From NCBI RefSeq assembly GCF_003369915.1, contig NC_046675.1, positions 7,998,001-8,062,000 of the forward strand: a DNA stretch of 64,000 bases, read 5' to 3'. This document shows positions 14,451 through 24,000 of this stretch, piece after piece. Position numbers and translations under genes: made by a program. A model generated the notes under the pieces. That model was not told the DNA's origin and ran no database searches. It worked only from the letters and a program-made list of their open reading frames with translations. Position 1 is the stretch's first letter. Each line of letters begins with the position of its first letter. This DNA comes from Drosophila miranda. Taxonomy: Eukaryota; Arthropoda; Insecta; Diptera; Drosophilidae.

Positions 14451-14770
14451 AGCCTTGGTCTCATCCCTTAGAAGAAAAAATTGCATGTCCATTGCCAAGT
14501 TGGCCGCTAAAATAATACAATAATACAAATGCAATTGGAAATACAATACAAATAATATTGGAAAAAGGAAATTGCACATTGCACACACAAATGCACATAT
14601 TCCGCGCATAAATTTCACCCTAAAAATTCACGCACAAATTTCAAAATTGCAAATTGCACGCAAAAATGCACGCCAAAAATGCACGCAAAAATGAAAAGCC
14701 GAAAATGTAACAAAAAAACATAGGATTTTGCGCAAAACTTGCGTCCAATTGGAAAATAACTTTAACTTAC

Positions 14771-14784
14771 CAGCTGTTAAGCAT
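14771..14784 (-). CDS. possible minus-strand first exon (ATG then donor)
   Basis: On the minus strand an ATG (14782-14784) followed by four codons and two bases runs into a good GTAAGTTAAA donor at 14770. It lies about 100 bases downstream of the DRE/BEAF-like palindrome at 14880. This resembles a short first coding exon. No matching downstream exon was found, and the next 700 bases are A-rich repeats, so it may be fortuitous or a relic. Confidence 0.2.
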
Positions 14785-14877
14785 TGTCACTTTGTTTTTT
14801 TAACACTTTCACTTATTTTAACAATATTTAAATATAACAATTGCTTTGCGCACTTGTTGCTTTGTTGGTGGTGAAGG

Positions 14878-14895
14878 TATCGATACCGGTATCGA
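14878..14895. promoter_or_regulatory. DRE / BEAF-32-like 16-bp palindrome
   Basis: TATCGATACCGGTATCGA contains a perfect DRE (14878-14885) and a perfect 16-bp palindrome (14880-14895) with two opposed CGATA cores. DREF and BEAF-32 recognise these cores at divergent housekeeping promoters and boundaries. Possible first exons lie on either side (minus at 14784, plus at about 15180). Confidence 0.5.
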
Positions 14896-15179
14896 GTCCA
14901 CCCGCACATATGATAATCGCGCTGCCAATTGGAAAATAGAACAACATTTTGGCAAAAAACAGCCAAATTAATTTATCGTAGTACAGCAAACGTTTTGTTT
15001 AATTTATTTTCCTGCATTTCAGATTTGTTTACAAGCCATTTAATTATATTTTTACTTAATTGCAAAAAATTGGCAAATGCAACCGTGCACTTGTATGTCG
15101 ATATTAGGTTCTATCGGATTCCGATGTCTTCTATTCAAAACCAACCGACAACCAGGCGCGACGCGAGAAAAAAATTTGA

Positions 15180-15600
15180 AAAATGGTGAGTTTAAGTTTA
15201 TTTATTGTATTAATGTGTAAACTTTTAATAGCACGGTTTTATTATATGTTCTTCTTTCTTGATCGTCGTATTCGAATGAATGTGTGTTGTCCTCGACAAG
15301 TATCGATATATCGAGTACATTGGTATTTCTTATAATACTATCGATGAGTAAATCTTAAATTATAAACTAATATTCATATCTTACAAATGTTTTTATTTTA
15401 ATATTTTTTATACTTTCAGATGCCTCTCGCAGCTGCAGACTCTTTGGCGCGACTTTTAAACGCGCAAATGCGAAGAAGGTGGAAAGCACGGAATAGCCGA
15501 GGATTTACTGTTATTCGAAGCCACTGTAGGCAGACGCACAAGGCACTTTTCTCATACAACAGTAGCATAAGCAAACGAGTATGGTTCCAATTGCTCAATT
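15180..15600 (+). CDS. possible two-exon small gene (ATG|intron|ORF)
   Basis: An ATG at 15183-15185 is immediately followed by a GTGAGT donor. A pyrimidine-rich acceptor (TACTTTCAG) ends at 15419, and the next exon opens in frame with ATGCCTCTC. The start-codon-then-intron arrangement is typical of Drosophila ribosomal protein and small housekeeping genes. The downstream frame is Arg-rich (about residues 17-45) and then runs into repeat R3, so only about 55 residues are not repeat-derived. I do not recognise the product. A DRE-like TATCGATA at about 15301 lies inside the proposed intron. It could be a small gene, a truncated gene or chance. Confidence 0.25.
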
Positions 15601-15985
15601 TCTTTATTCCGTCAAATATTACCAGCTATATAGAATATTTAGCCATGCCCACATAATTTTACCCAATTAATGAATCAATTTTCTACTTAACTGACTAATG
15701 TTTAATACTTTCTTTTATTGGATTTTGCTTAAAAAAAGGTTTTAGCAAAAAAGGTCAAACAAATGAAACGTAAAAAAACGTAAGAGAAAAATCGTTCTAA
15801 TTGCTCAATTTCTTTATTCCGCTGAATAATGCTGCCTAACTAAAACCCTTAGTTCTGCCCACATAATTTTACCCAATTAATGAATCAATTTTCTACTTGA
15901 TTGACTACTTTTAAGTACTCTCTTTTATTGTTTAGTGTAGAAAACAAGGTTTAAACAAAAAAGGTCAACAAAAAAACAGTGGCAA
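15575..15985 (+). repeat. ~200-bp direct repeat, copies R3 and R4
   Basis: Same family and orientation as 13635-14040, anchored by TCTTTATTCCG at 15601 and 15811 (spacing 210). The block ACCCAATTAATGAATCAATT is shared by both copies. The end is followed by an internal direct repeat built on CGTAAGTGAGTATG (15985-16027); a further relative lies at 16443-16470. Confidence 0.7.
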
Positions 15986-16029
15986 CGTAAGTGAGTATGG
16001 AATGCGCCGTAAGTGAGTATGAAATGTCA

Positions 16030-17990
16030 CGTCAACCGGAGTTTGGGCGCAGGTATACCCTATTTCGTTGATATATGAAAAAACTTGTTTTCCAATAATT
16101 TATATAGAAATGATCTCAGATTGTTTTGTTTTGGACATATTAATGCATATGATGAGGGTCTTGTAGATATATCTCGATCCCGATACCCATTCTTGGTTTC
16201 TGTAAGAAGACCACTACCTTCAAAATATCGTTGAAATACCTTTATAACAGAAACTGACTAGTTTTGGCCTTTATTGGTGCATTAGATGACAAACATTTTC
16301 TCAATTCTATAACATCCATTTCCCAGGGTATGCAAAATGTTGCTCAATCCGCGCCATGTTGGGGAACAATGCTGCTCGATTTCACGGCACATGAGTCTGG
16401 CCCATACAAATTGAATGTTGCCAGCAACATAAGACGTAAGAAAACGTAAGTGAGGATGGAATGCGCCGTAAGGAATGTAAGGGAAATTGTTGAGCTGAAA
16501 AGGACATTGTGGCGGGGGAAAAATCCCTCCACGAAGAGAGTATTTCCCATCAGAAAAGTCCCAAAAAAGAGAGCAGGAGGGACCTAAGCCCACTTTGGTC
16601 CCTATATTTCCTCTATATACTTTGCGACTGGAACTCATGAAAATTTTAAGTTTGGCGCCTAAAAAAAGCTTTATAGAAAAGCTTTGCCGAGAACCGGCGT
16701 CGTTTCCATCATATATGAAACAAAGAAGATTATTTCACCCATTCCCGTTTGCCGGTTGTTGGCTGCTCTAAATAATAATGGCAAAAACAGAAAGGGCGAA
16801 AACAAAAAACCAGAAATTCAAATTTGTACTCTTTTTCTTTGCCAGGCAGTCAGCTGTTCCACAAAATCAGATGTAGGTGTCGTAGTAGTGTGTAGATGTA
16901 AAGTTGTGCAATTGACATGTAGCACAAAATTAAGACATGCTGAAAAATTAACGGAATTTTGAATCTAACCGTTTTTGTTATATGATTTCAGCTATGCCGA
17001 AACGTATTAAAAGTCAACTACTTCCATATTGTGTGCCCAAATTATTATCTAAATTTATGGAAAGTAAGGTAAATATTTAATAACTTGGAAAATTGTTACT
17101 CAAATTTCATATATGTATATGCATAAGAAGTGTTTTACAGATATGTATTTATACCCAATTGGCAGAGTTTTGCAATTTTGTACCCCGACCTCAAAAACCA
17201 CTTCTGTTTTTTGTTTTTGTTTTAACGTAACATCAGGTAATTTGTTTTTACATTTTTTCGTACAAAGGCCAGAATGGAAACGCCCATATTGAACTATCTA
17301 AAAAAATTACAGAAAAACTATCAGCAATCATTCCTCTCCGGAAAATTAAAAAATGCGTTGGTTTTTTATTTAGTTACGACCACCACTTTATTTTCATTTT
17401 GTGTTTTTTGTAAGTTTAGTTCATTTTCATTAAGTTTGCTCAAATCATGTTCGATTAAATTACAAAGTGCTTAAACCTAAAAGTATGTGTGTACGTATGT
17501 ATGGACTAAAATAGTTAACAAAGTTTGGCAATCAGTTACAGTTAGTGGAAACGAATTCAAAGAACCCATGTAGGCGTAGTACAACCAAAAAAACAACGGG
17601 AAATCGAATCAGTTTAAATATATATGCATGTATGTATTTTTGTTTTTGGTTTTCTTATTCGATCATGCGTTGGCCGAGAAATTGTGGCTCAATGCGATTA
17701 GTAGAAATGCAACAACGTGTAAAACGGCCCAAAAAAGAGCCGCCACAACCAATAGAATATCACACCAAAAATGGCAGAGTAAAACAAATCCAACAGATAC
17801 AATAGATTATAATTATAATTATAATTATAATTAGTGAGAGTAGGTGAGTGTGTAAGTGTGTAAGAGTTTCTTCTTTGGTAAGGAGAGAATGTGAGGGACG
17901 CGGACCTAACTAACTTGGTAGGGGACACGACACAGGTCCAGCTGCTGCTCCTGCTCCTGCTCCTGCTGCTGTCGTCGTGCCATTCATATT
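16030..17990. other. no recognisable gene
   Basis: AT-rich, with short ORFs below 95 codons and no splice or domain support. An (ATTATA)n run lies at 17807-17833 and CTGCTC repeats at 17940-17970. Confidence 0.6.
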
Positions 17991-17994
17991 ATAA

Positions 17995-18817
17995 TACGAA
18001 CAGATTTTCGTCCTTTGTGGGGGCGGAAAAGGGTGGGGCGAAATTCTGAGATATACGTTTTATAGTGAGATCTAACAGAAGTGCGGATACCAAATTTGGT
18101 TACTCTAGCCTTAATAGTTTCTGAGATTTGTGGGTGCCCCAGATTTTCGTCCTTTGCGGGGGCGAAAGGGGGTGTGGCGAAATTTTGGACCAAAAGATCA
18201 AGGTCCGATATTACAGGAGTGTGGATACCAAATTTGGTTGCTCTGGCTCTTATAGGTTTTGAGATCCTTGAACTCATATTTTGCAATTGGCAAAACCGAC
18301 CATGAAACCTGTGTGTTAGAGAGAGACAGAGCGAGAAAGAATGAAATTGTTTTCTTGATTCTGGCTATAATCATTATACGATCTGGTTCAGATTTTGCAC
18401 TCTAGAAGATATAGTCATCTTCTACGATTCTGCGTTTTTGGTTTTATCGTATCTTTAAAAATGTGGATGCCACAGATTTTCGTCCTTTGTGGGGGCGGAA
18501 GTGGGCGGGCCGAAGTTTTGAAATATTATTGTAGCAGTGACATATCACAGAAGTCTGGAACCAAAACATCGTTGCTCTAGCCCTTATAGTCTTTGAGCAC
18601 TAGGCGCTGAAGGGGACGGACAGACGGACGGACGGACCGACGGACAGACGGACAGACGGACAGACAGACAGGGCTCAATCGACTCGGCTATTGATGCTGA
18701 TCAAGAATATATATACTTTATGGGGTCGGAAACGATTCCTTCTGGAAGTTACACACATCCACTTTTACCACAAATCTAATATACCCCAATACTCATTTTG
18801 AGTATCGGGTATAAAAA
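17995..18817 (+). mobile_element. DINE-1/mini-me-like element, 5'-truncated (copy A)
   Basis: Shares the body and 3' end of the copies at 27461 and 29684. It has three diverged ~135-bp internal monomers beginning AGATTTTCGTCCTTTG, a (GACGGACA)n microsatellite (18613-18672), a TATATATACTTTATGGGGTC block and a 3' hairpin ending GGGTATAAAAA. The (GTCY)n microsatellite and layout match the mini-me/DINE-1 non-autonomous Helentron class as I know it. About 300 bp of the 5' end are missing. The family name is from memory; repetition inside this window is directly visible. Confidence 0.75.
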
Positions 18818-19658
18818 TCCACATCTAAGCAGCATTCTCCGAAACACTCCGGAAAAACGAATCACAGTCCCAAAAATTGTGTGATATTTTCGTTGGTGCT
18901 TCTATTTTTGAAAATCTTAAATATAATCGAACATTCCGAGTGATGGCCGAACCGAATCTTATCTATGAGGATACCTACTCCTCCAGCTCCACTACTTCGG
19001 AAGACTCGGAGTATTTTATGGCTGAAGGGGGCTCTCAAAAAGATCATGATGAATCTTCCACAGCCACTGATTTGAGTTCTTATAATGATCCTTCGGAGGG
19101 GTCCATAAAAGACGATGGGCCAGCAGACGCAAGGCCAGGATGTGGTAAGCCGTAAACTAACGAGTTTCTGCAAAATTAAACCTTTCCACTCCAAAGGATC
19201 AATCGATCTTAAAAATGGCCAATTAGGCTTCTGGTGCGTTATTTGCTAATCTGTTTGCAAATTACGCTGCGAAATAAAAAGTAAGTACAGTCCTTTCTTG
19301 GCCTTCGATAACTATAGATACATATATCTATTTGCAGCATGCCCATTCCACATTCCTTTTAGACGACCAAAGGAATTTTTAAATATACATTTTTTGCTGG
19401 TTTTCAAACAAATAAATATATCTACTATTTGTACAGCAATTTTCAAATTCCTTAAGCCCTAATTTATTTTCCATAGATTTATTTCCTTTGTCCTTTGATG
19501 CACGCCCCAAAAACTATATTCACTCGTAATTTGAAAAGACGACTGGTCTTTCATTTAGTCGCTGTGCAAATCCATGTCTGGGGGAATGGAATATATTCTA
19601 TGTCCTCCAACTAGGGGGCTGCGGGCTGGGGGCTGGTCTTGTCATTTAATATCCGCAA
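18818..19658 (+). repeat. segment S copy 1 (duplicated at 28584-29462)
   Basis: About 840 bp nearly identical to 28584-29462; I noted four or five substitutions and one ~35-bp deletion. Both copies are flanked on both sides by DINE-1-like sequence. At the right end copy 1 jumps directly into the middle of the next DINE-1-like element, so it is a deletion derivative of the arrangement at 28-30.7 kb. Confidence 0.85.
18943..19249 (+). CDS. spliced 84-codon ORF in segment S (copy 1), unknown function
   Basis: Exon 1 is 18943-19144, from ATG. A 52-nt intron (19145-19196) has a GTAAGC donor, a CTAAC branch-like site and a CCAAAG acceptor. Exon 2 opens at 19197 and reaches TAA at 19247-19249. The protein is Ser/Thr/Asp/Glu-rich in its N-terminal two thirds and ends in a Trp-Cys-Val-Ile-Cys tail. 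A second canonical 57-nt intron (19281-19337) lies after the stop, and the frame beyond it carries more Cys and His codons. The stop may therefore have truncated a longer cysteine-rich product. Acidic N-terminus plus Cys-rich C-terminus recalls some DNA-transposase architectures (for example piggyBac), but I cannot assign a family. Confidence 0.4.
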
Positions 19659-19999
19659 GTGGGCGGGGCGAAGTTTTAAAATATGTTTGTAGCAGTGACA
19701 TATCACAGAAGTCTGGATCCAAAACATCGTTGCTCTAGATCTTATAGTCTTTGAGCACTAGGCGCTGAAGGGGACGGACGGACGGACGGACGGACGGACG
19801 GACGGACGGACGGACGGACGGACGGACGGACGGACAGACGGACAGACAGACAGGGCTCAATCGACTCGGCTATTGATGCTGATCAAAAATATATATACTT
19901 TATGGGGTCGGAAACGATTCCTTCTGGACGTTACACACATCCACTTTTACCACAAATCTAATATACCCCAATACTCATTTTGAGTATCGGGTATAAAAA
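19658..19999 (+). mobile_element. DINE-1/mini-me-like 3' fragment (copy B)
   Basis: Only the last internal monomer, an expanded (GACG)n microsatellite (19776-19852), the TATATATACTTTATGGGG block and the terminal hairpin remain. It joins segment S at about 19658. Confidence 0.8.
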
Positions 20000-20524
20000 T
20001 ATATGACTTATTGATGCATTAACATATAATTGACACCATTACCATACCATTAGCATATGCTTTTTTGAAAAATATTATTGTTTTTAAACCCAGCCTCAAA
20101 TTTTCATTTGAAGTACAAAATTCGTCAATGCAACAGCACTTTGCTAACAGCTCTCTTATCGGTTATCGATAGAACCACATAACAGTGGTTTTTGTGCGTT
20201 TAACAGGACACAAAAATTTGCGAAAACGGAAGCACCAAAAAACGAAAACGGATAATAGTCGCGCTTTAATACATTTGGGATTCGAATCTTGCGGGCCAAC
20301 ACAAAAGGAACAAATTACATGGCATCCTTTTGATCACCAGCCGATATCCATCTATCGATTTCGTTCGAGTAGAGTCCAGGGCTACCTTTTACGGTATTTT
20401 ATGTATGTTTACGGTATATAATGGTATATGGCAGCAATTTCATTTCACTTCATGTACCGTTAAAAAATCATTTGAAATGTTTTGTACTTTCGATATTGTA
20501 TTTGCATTTAAAGTATTTATAAAA

Positions 20525-20632
20525 ATGGAGTCAACAAGACTAACACAGCTTCAGCTCAAGGCACATGCAATTTCAGAAAGGAAACATCTTCAAAGGAAAT
20601 TAAAGATAGAAAGAAAGAAGGGTAGACATTAG
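20525..20632 (+). CDS. possible 35-aa basic microprotein
   Basis: ATG with a good AAAA context opens a 36-codon frame rich in Lys, Arg, Gln and Leu, with helical spacing and no simple repeats. It ends at TAG 20630-20632, about 200 bases from the stop of the convergent PAQR3-like gene. A DRE (TATCGATA, 20164-20171) and Motif 6-like CGGTAT(T/A)T sites at 20395-20420 lie upstream, as in compact housekeeping genes. I do not recognise the peptide. It could also be one exon of a larger transcript or a chance ORF. Confidence 0.3.
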   Translation: MESTRLTQLQLKAHAISERKHLQRKLKIERKKGRH

Positions 20633-20833
20633 CACCTTCCGCTCCGCTCGTGCAGTGCCGACTGACTCGTGGATAGACTAATACGAAACCCTAACTAAAC
20701 AGTAAGCTATACATAAATTAATCATATCGGTCAACAACTACAACTAAATATTAGTTAATATGCAGATATAGAGGGCTCCATAAGCTATTTACACTAGGCG
20801 TAGCAGGAGAGTCCCGCTGCCGGAGCCGGGCCC

Positions 20834-21064
20834 TCAGGAGAGGATCGGCGCACTGCAGCCGTTGTTCAAGCGGTACTCGGCATACACCAGCCCGGTGTTG
20901 TGCCAGTGGTAGAAGGCGGCCACGATGATAAGGTGCCACCAGTTGTGCGAGTGTCCCACAAAGTCCACCTTGCCCGTGAACCAGCGCTCCGGTATCTTGG
21001 CCGCATAGAACACAAAGGCGATGAGGCACAGCAGGTACATGACAACAATGCGGGGAGCCATCAG
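20834..21064 (-). CDS. PAQR3-like terminal coding exon
   Basis: The acceptor TATCTTGCAG precedes LMAPRIVVMYLL. The exon encodes the last two membrane segments, the PERWF-G-KVDF-GHSHNWWHL motif with the C-terminal conserved histidines, and TGA at 20834-20836. The preceding intron is 65 nt. Confidence 0.93.
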   Translation of the reverse strand: MMAPRIVVMYLLCLIAFVFYAAKIPERWFTGKVDFVGHSHNWWHLIIVAAFYHWHNTGLVYAEYRLNNGCSAPILS

Positions 21065-24000
21065 CTGCAAGATATCAAATCCGATGAGCATTTCTTGTAA
21101 GGCAAGGACCAAGGCTAATGTGGACTTACCCGGACCAGCTCGTTCTCCAGTCCACCCATCGCCACGGCCCAGTGGCCCAGAGGAATGACACCGTACGCGG
21201 ACCAGAGCAACAGCACTGCCACCTTGCCGTTCATGGAGACATTCAGTTTGGGTATCTGCACAGCGATGGCCAGGCCGAACATGCCCATGGCAATGGTCGA
21301 GTACAGAGTGCGCAGAAAGGTGTGGCACCAGAAGGCATAGTACATTCCACTTATGTAGATGGCCACCAGCGAGAGGGATATGCCCAGGAAATCGACCGAC
21401 AGGAACAGCTCATAGTGCTCCTCCGATTTGCACGAGAATATGTGATATATGGCGGACATCAGCATGCACAGGCAGAAGCAGACCAGCAGACAGACGACCA
21501 GCACCTGATCGGTCAACGGGGCGTGGATGCGCAGGAACTGAAAGTCAAAGATCGTCAGGGCAATGAAGAGTATGCACCCAGCCAGATGGCTCCAGATATT
21601 GATCTACAAAAAGAACAAAAACCAAAATTAAAATTCAAATGAAAATGGTCTGTATTCGATTCACTCACCGTCTCGTTGGTCCACCAGAAAATGCTCTGCA
21701 GGCACAGCTTGTTCGAGAGGAATGTACGGTAGCCGCGTCGGATGTACGGATTGAACTTCAGATGGCTGGGGGCCTGCAACACACCGATCAAACACCAATT
21801 AAATATTGCAAAGAATAGGAAAATAAATGCAAATCAAATGCGCTCCACATCGAAAAAAAAAAATGGCACAGAGAATTGTAAATGGAAGCAAAGTTTTTGT
21901 GTGGCTGGCATCGAGCCCAATTTACGGGTAGAGCGCCAATTCTGTTCAGGGTTCAATTAAAAGTAAATGAAATTAATTGATTTAATTTAAGCAACTAACA
22001 GTGTTTTAGTGGAATATCATATGAAATGGCTATCAGTTGAGAGATCTTCAGTTAAGAGATCTTTAAGACTTTCATGTAATGCCCTCACATGGGATTTACC
22101 AGCTTTTAAAGCTACGAAACAAATACATACGTACTATATAAACCTGAGGTTTTTCCCATTATACAAATACGAGACTCAAACAGTAGCTTCTTTTTATTTG
22201 TGGCCCTCTGCTCGATGTTGTGTTGCTTTATTGTGGCTTTGTGACCTTGATTTAGTTGGCTTTTTGGTTTGTTTAATTGTATTATTTTGCAATTGCTGCC
22301 AGCGTTTTCATAGGCTTTTTTTCAGCCAGCGAACGCCAATTGTTTAGGCACACACCGCCGAGGCAGCCAATGCCCAATGGCCAATGATAATGACAATATG
22401 TTTAATGCATGTAAATTGATAGAAAAATGGTGGGCTTGTCTTTCTTGCCCCTGACCGATTGCGCATTTTGTCAGTGCGCCAAAAACAATTTGCGATCAAT
22501 TAAAATTCAGTGTGCGCGACAATTGATGCCAAATTGACCCCCAAGACATGGTTACGACTCCGTAAACCGTTCGTTCCACTCACCTCATCGAAATTGCACA
22601 GCCATTTGAATCTCTTCTCATCGTAGCTGGGGCCATGTCCAAGTACATTCGGCTCTTCATTCGACGGAAACTGATGCGATGCGTCCGTCTCCGATGCTGA
22701 CCCGACCAGTTGGCCATCGAGCTGAAAGAGTCGAAGAAACAAAATGTTATCAATTAGTTTTCCGGCTCATTCGATATGAATTGGGTACAGCACAGATACG
22801 AGTATTCTTCTGGGGGTTTTTGCTTTTGATTCTTCCGCCTTTTCGGCTAGACCCTGGCAACTGTTTTATATTTAGTTTTATAATTGATTTGTGTGCAAAA
22901 TTTATTTGTATTATCTTCTGGTTATGTGTGTGTGTTATGGGGCTTTTCGTGTTGTCCCTTTGCAGAATGTTTTCTGGCTTGAACCAAAAATTGGCGGCAA
23001 GACGAATGCACTTGCGCGTGTTTTTAAATTACAGTCGGAACCCTTTTAAGGCAAAATTTTGAGATTGAGGATAGGGGTTTATATATATTTATTGAACTCG
23101 AATTTTTCTATAATTTTAGCTACAGTTTTGGCTTGGTTTAAGGACAATTTAATTCAAATATTATGGTATTTTTCCTATCTTATAGAACCTAAATCTTTTA
23201 CTCTCTTTATTGTTTTTTGCAGAAAAATATGGCCTGTATATACATACATATATTATGGCTAAGGATCAGCTAAAAAGAATAAATATTTATAAATATGACC
23301 GAACCTAAGTTCGGTTTTAAGTTTAATTTTAATTTATAAATTTAAGTTACATTTTTTAAAAATCGTTAATAAAATCCTATCATATTCCTGGTTGGTCTAC
23401 GATTGACACCGAAGTTTACAAATAATTCTTTTTGGTGTCTCAGATTTAATTATTATTAATTTTTGTGTGTGTAAGTGTCTACGTATATGTGCGTTGCGGT
23501 TCCTGGTATTGGTTTCTGGTTTCGCGAGCGAGTCTCATAATATCCATTGCGAAATTGCAATAAAAACAACAACAACAACAGCAGCAGCACTAGCAACCCC
23601 ATAAATAAATAGAAATAGCAATAGCAATGGCAACAACAACAAAAACAACAGCCAAAAGGGGGCTTGACTGTAATTTGTTTATACAGTTTCCCCACTTATA
23701 CGACTAATGCACATTTCGAATAACAACAACAGACTGCAAGTGTGGGAGCTGCTTCTCTATCTGTGTGTGTGTGCATGTGTGTGTGTGTGGGTGTGTGTGC
23801 AAGTGCTTTATCCATTTCATTTCGATGACGTACTGTTTATTGTTTACAACACGTATGGCAGTCCCTGTGTGTGCATTCTTTAGAGAGCTTTTTGTTTTTG
23901 CACTTGTCGCGCCCATAAACGGTTCGGACTGCACTACACACCCAAAGGGAAATGTAAGTACAGTCGGTGGATGGCATTGATTTCAAAACAAAGAGAATTC

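Noticed and set aside
17984..18305. 100-codon minus ORF and its plus-strand partner (also at 27732-28071 and 30070)
   Set aside because: They recur only inside DINE-1-like monomers and are repeat artefacts.
21118..21642. 174-codon plus-strand ORF over the PAQR gene
   Set aside because: Antisense shadow of the central PAQR exon; no signals of its own.
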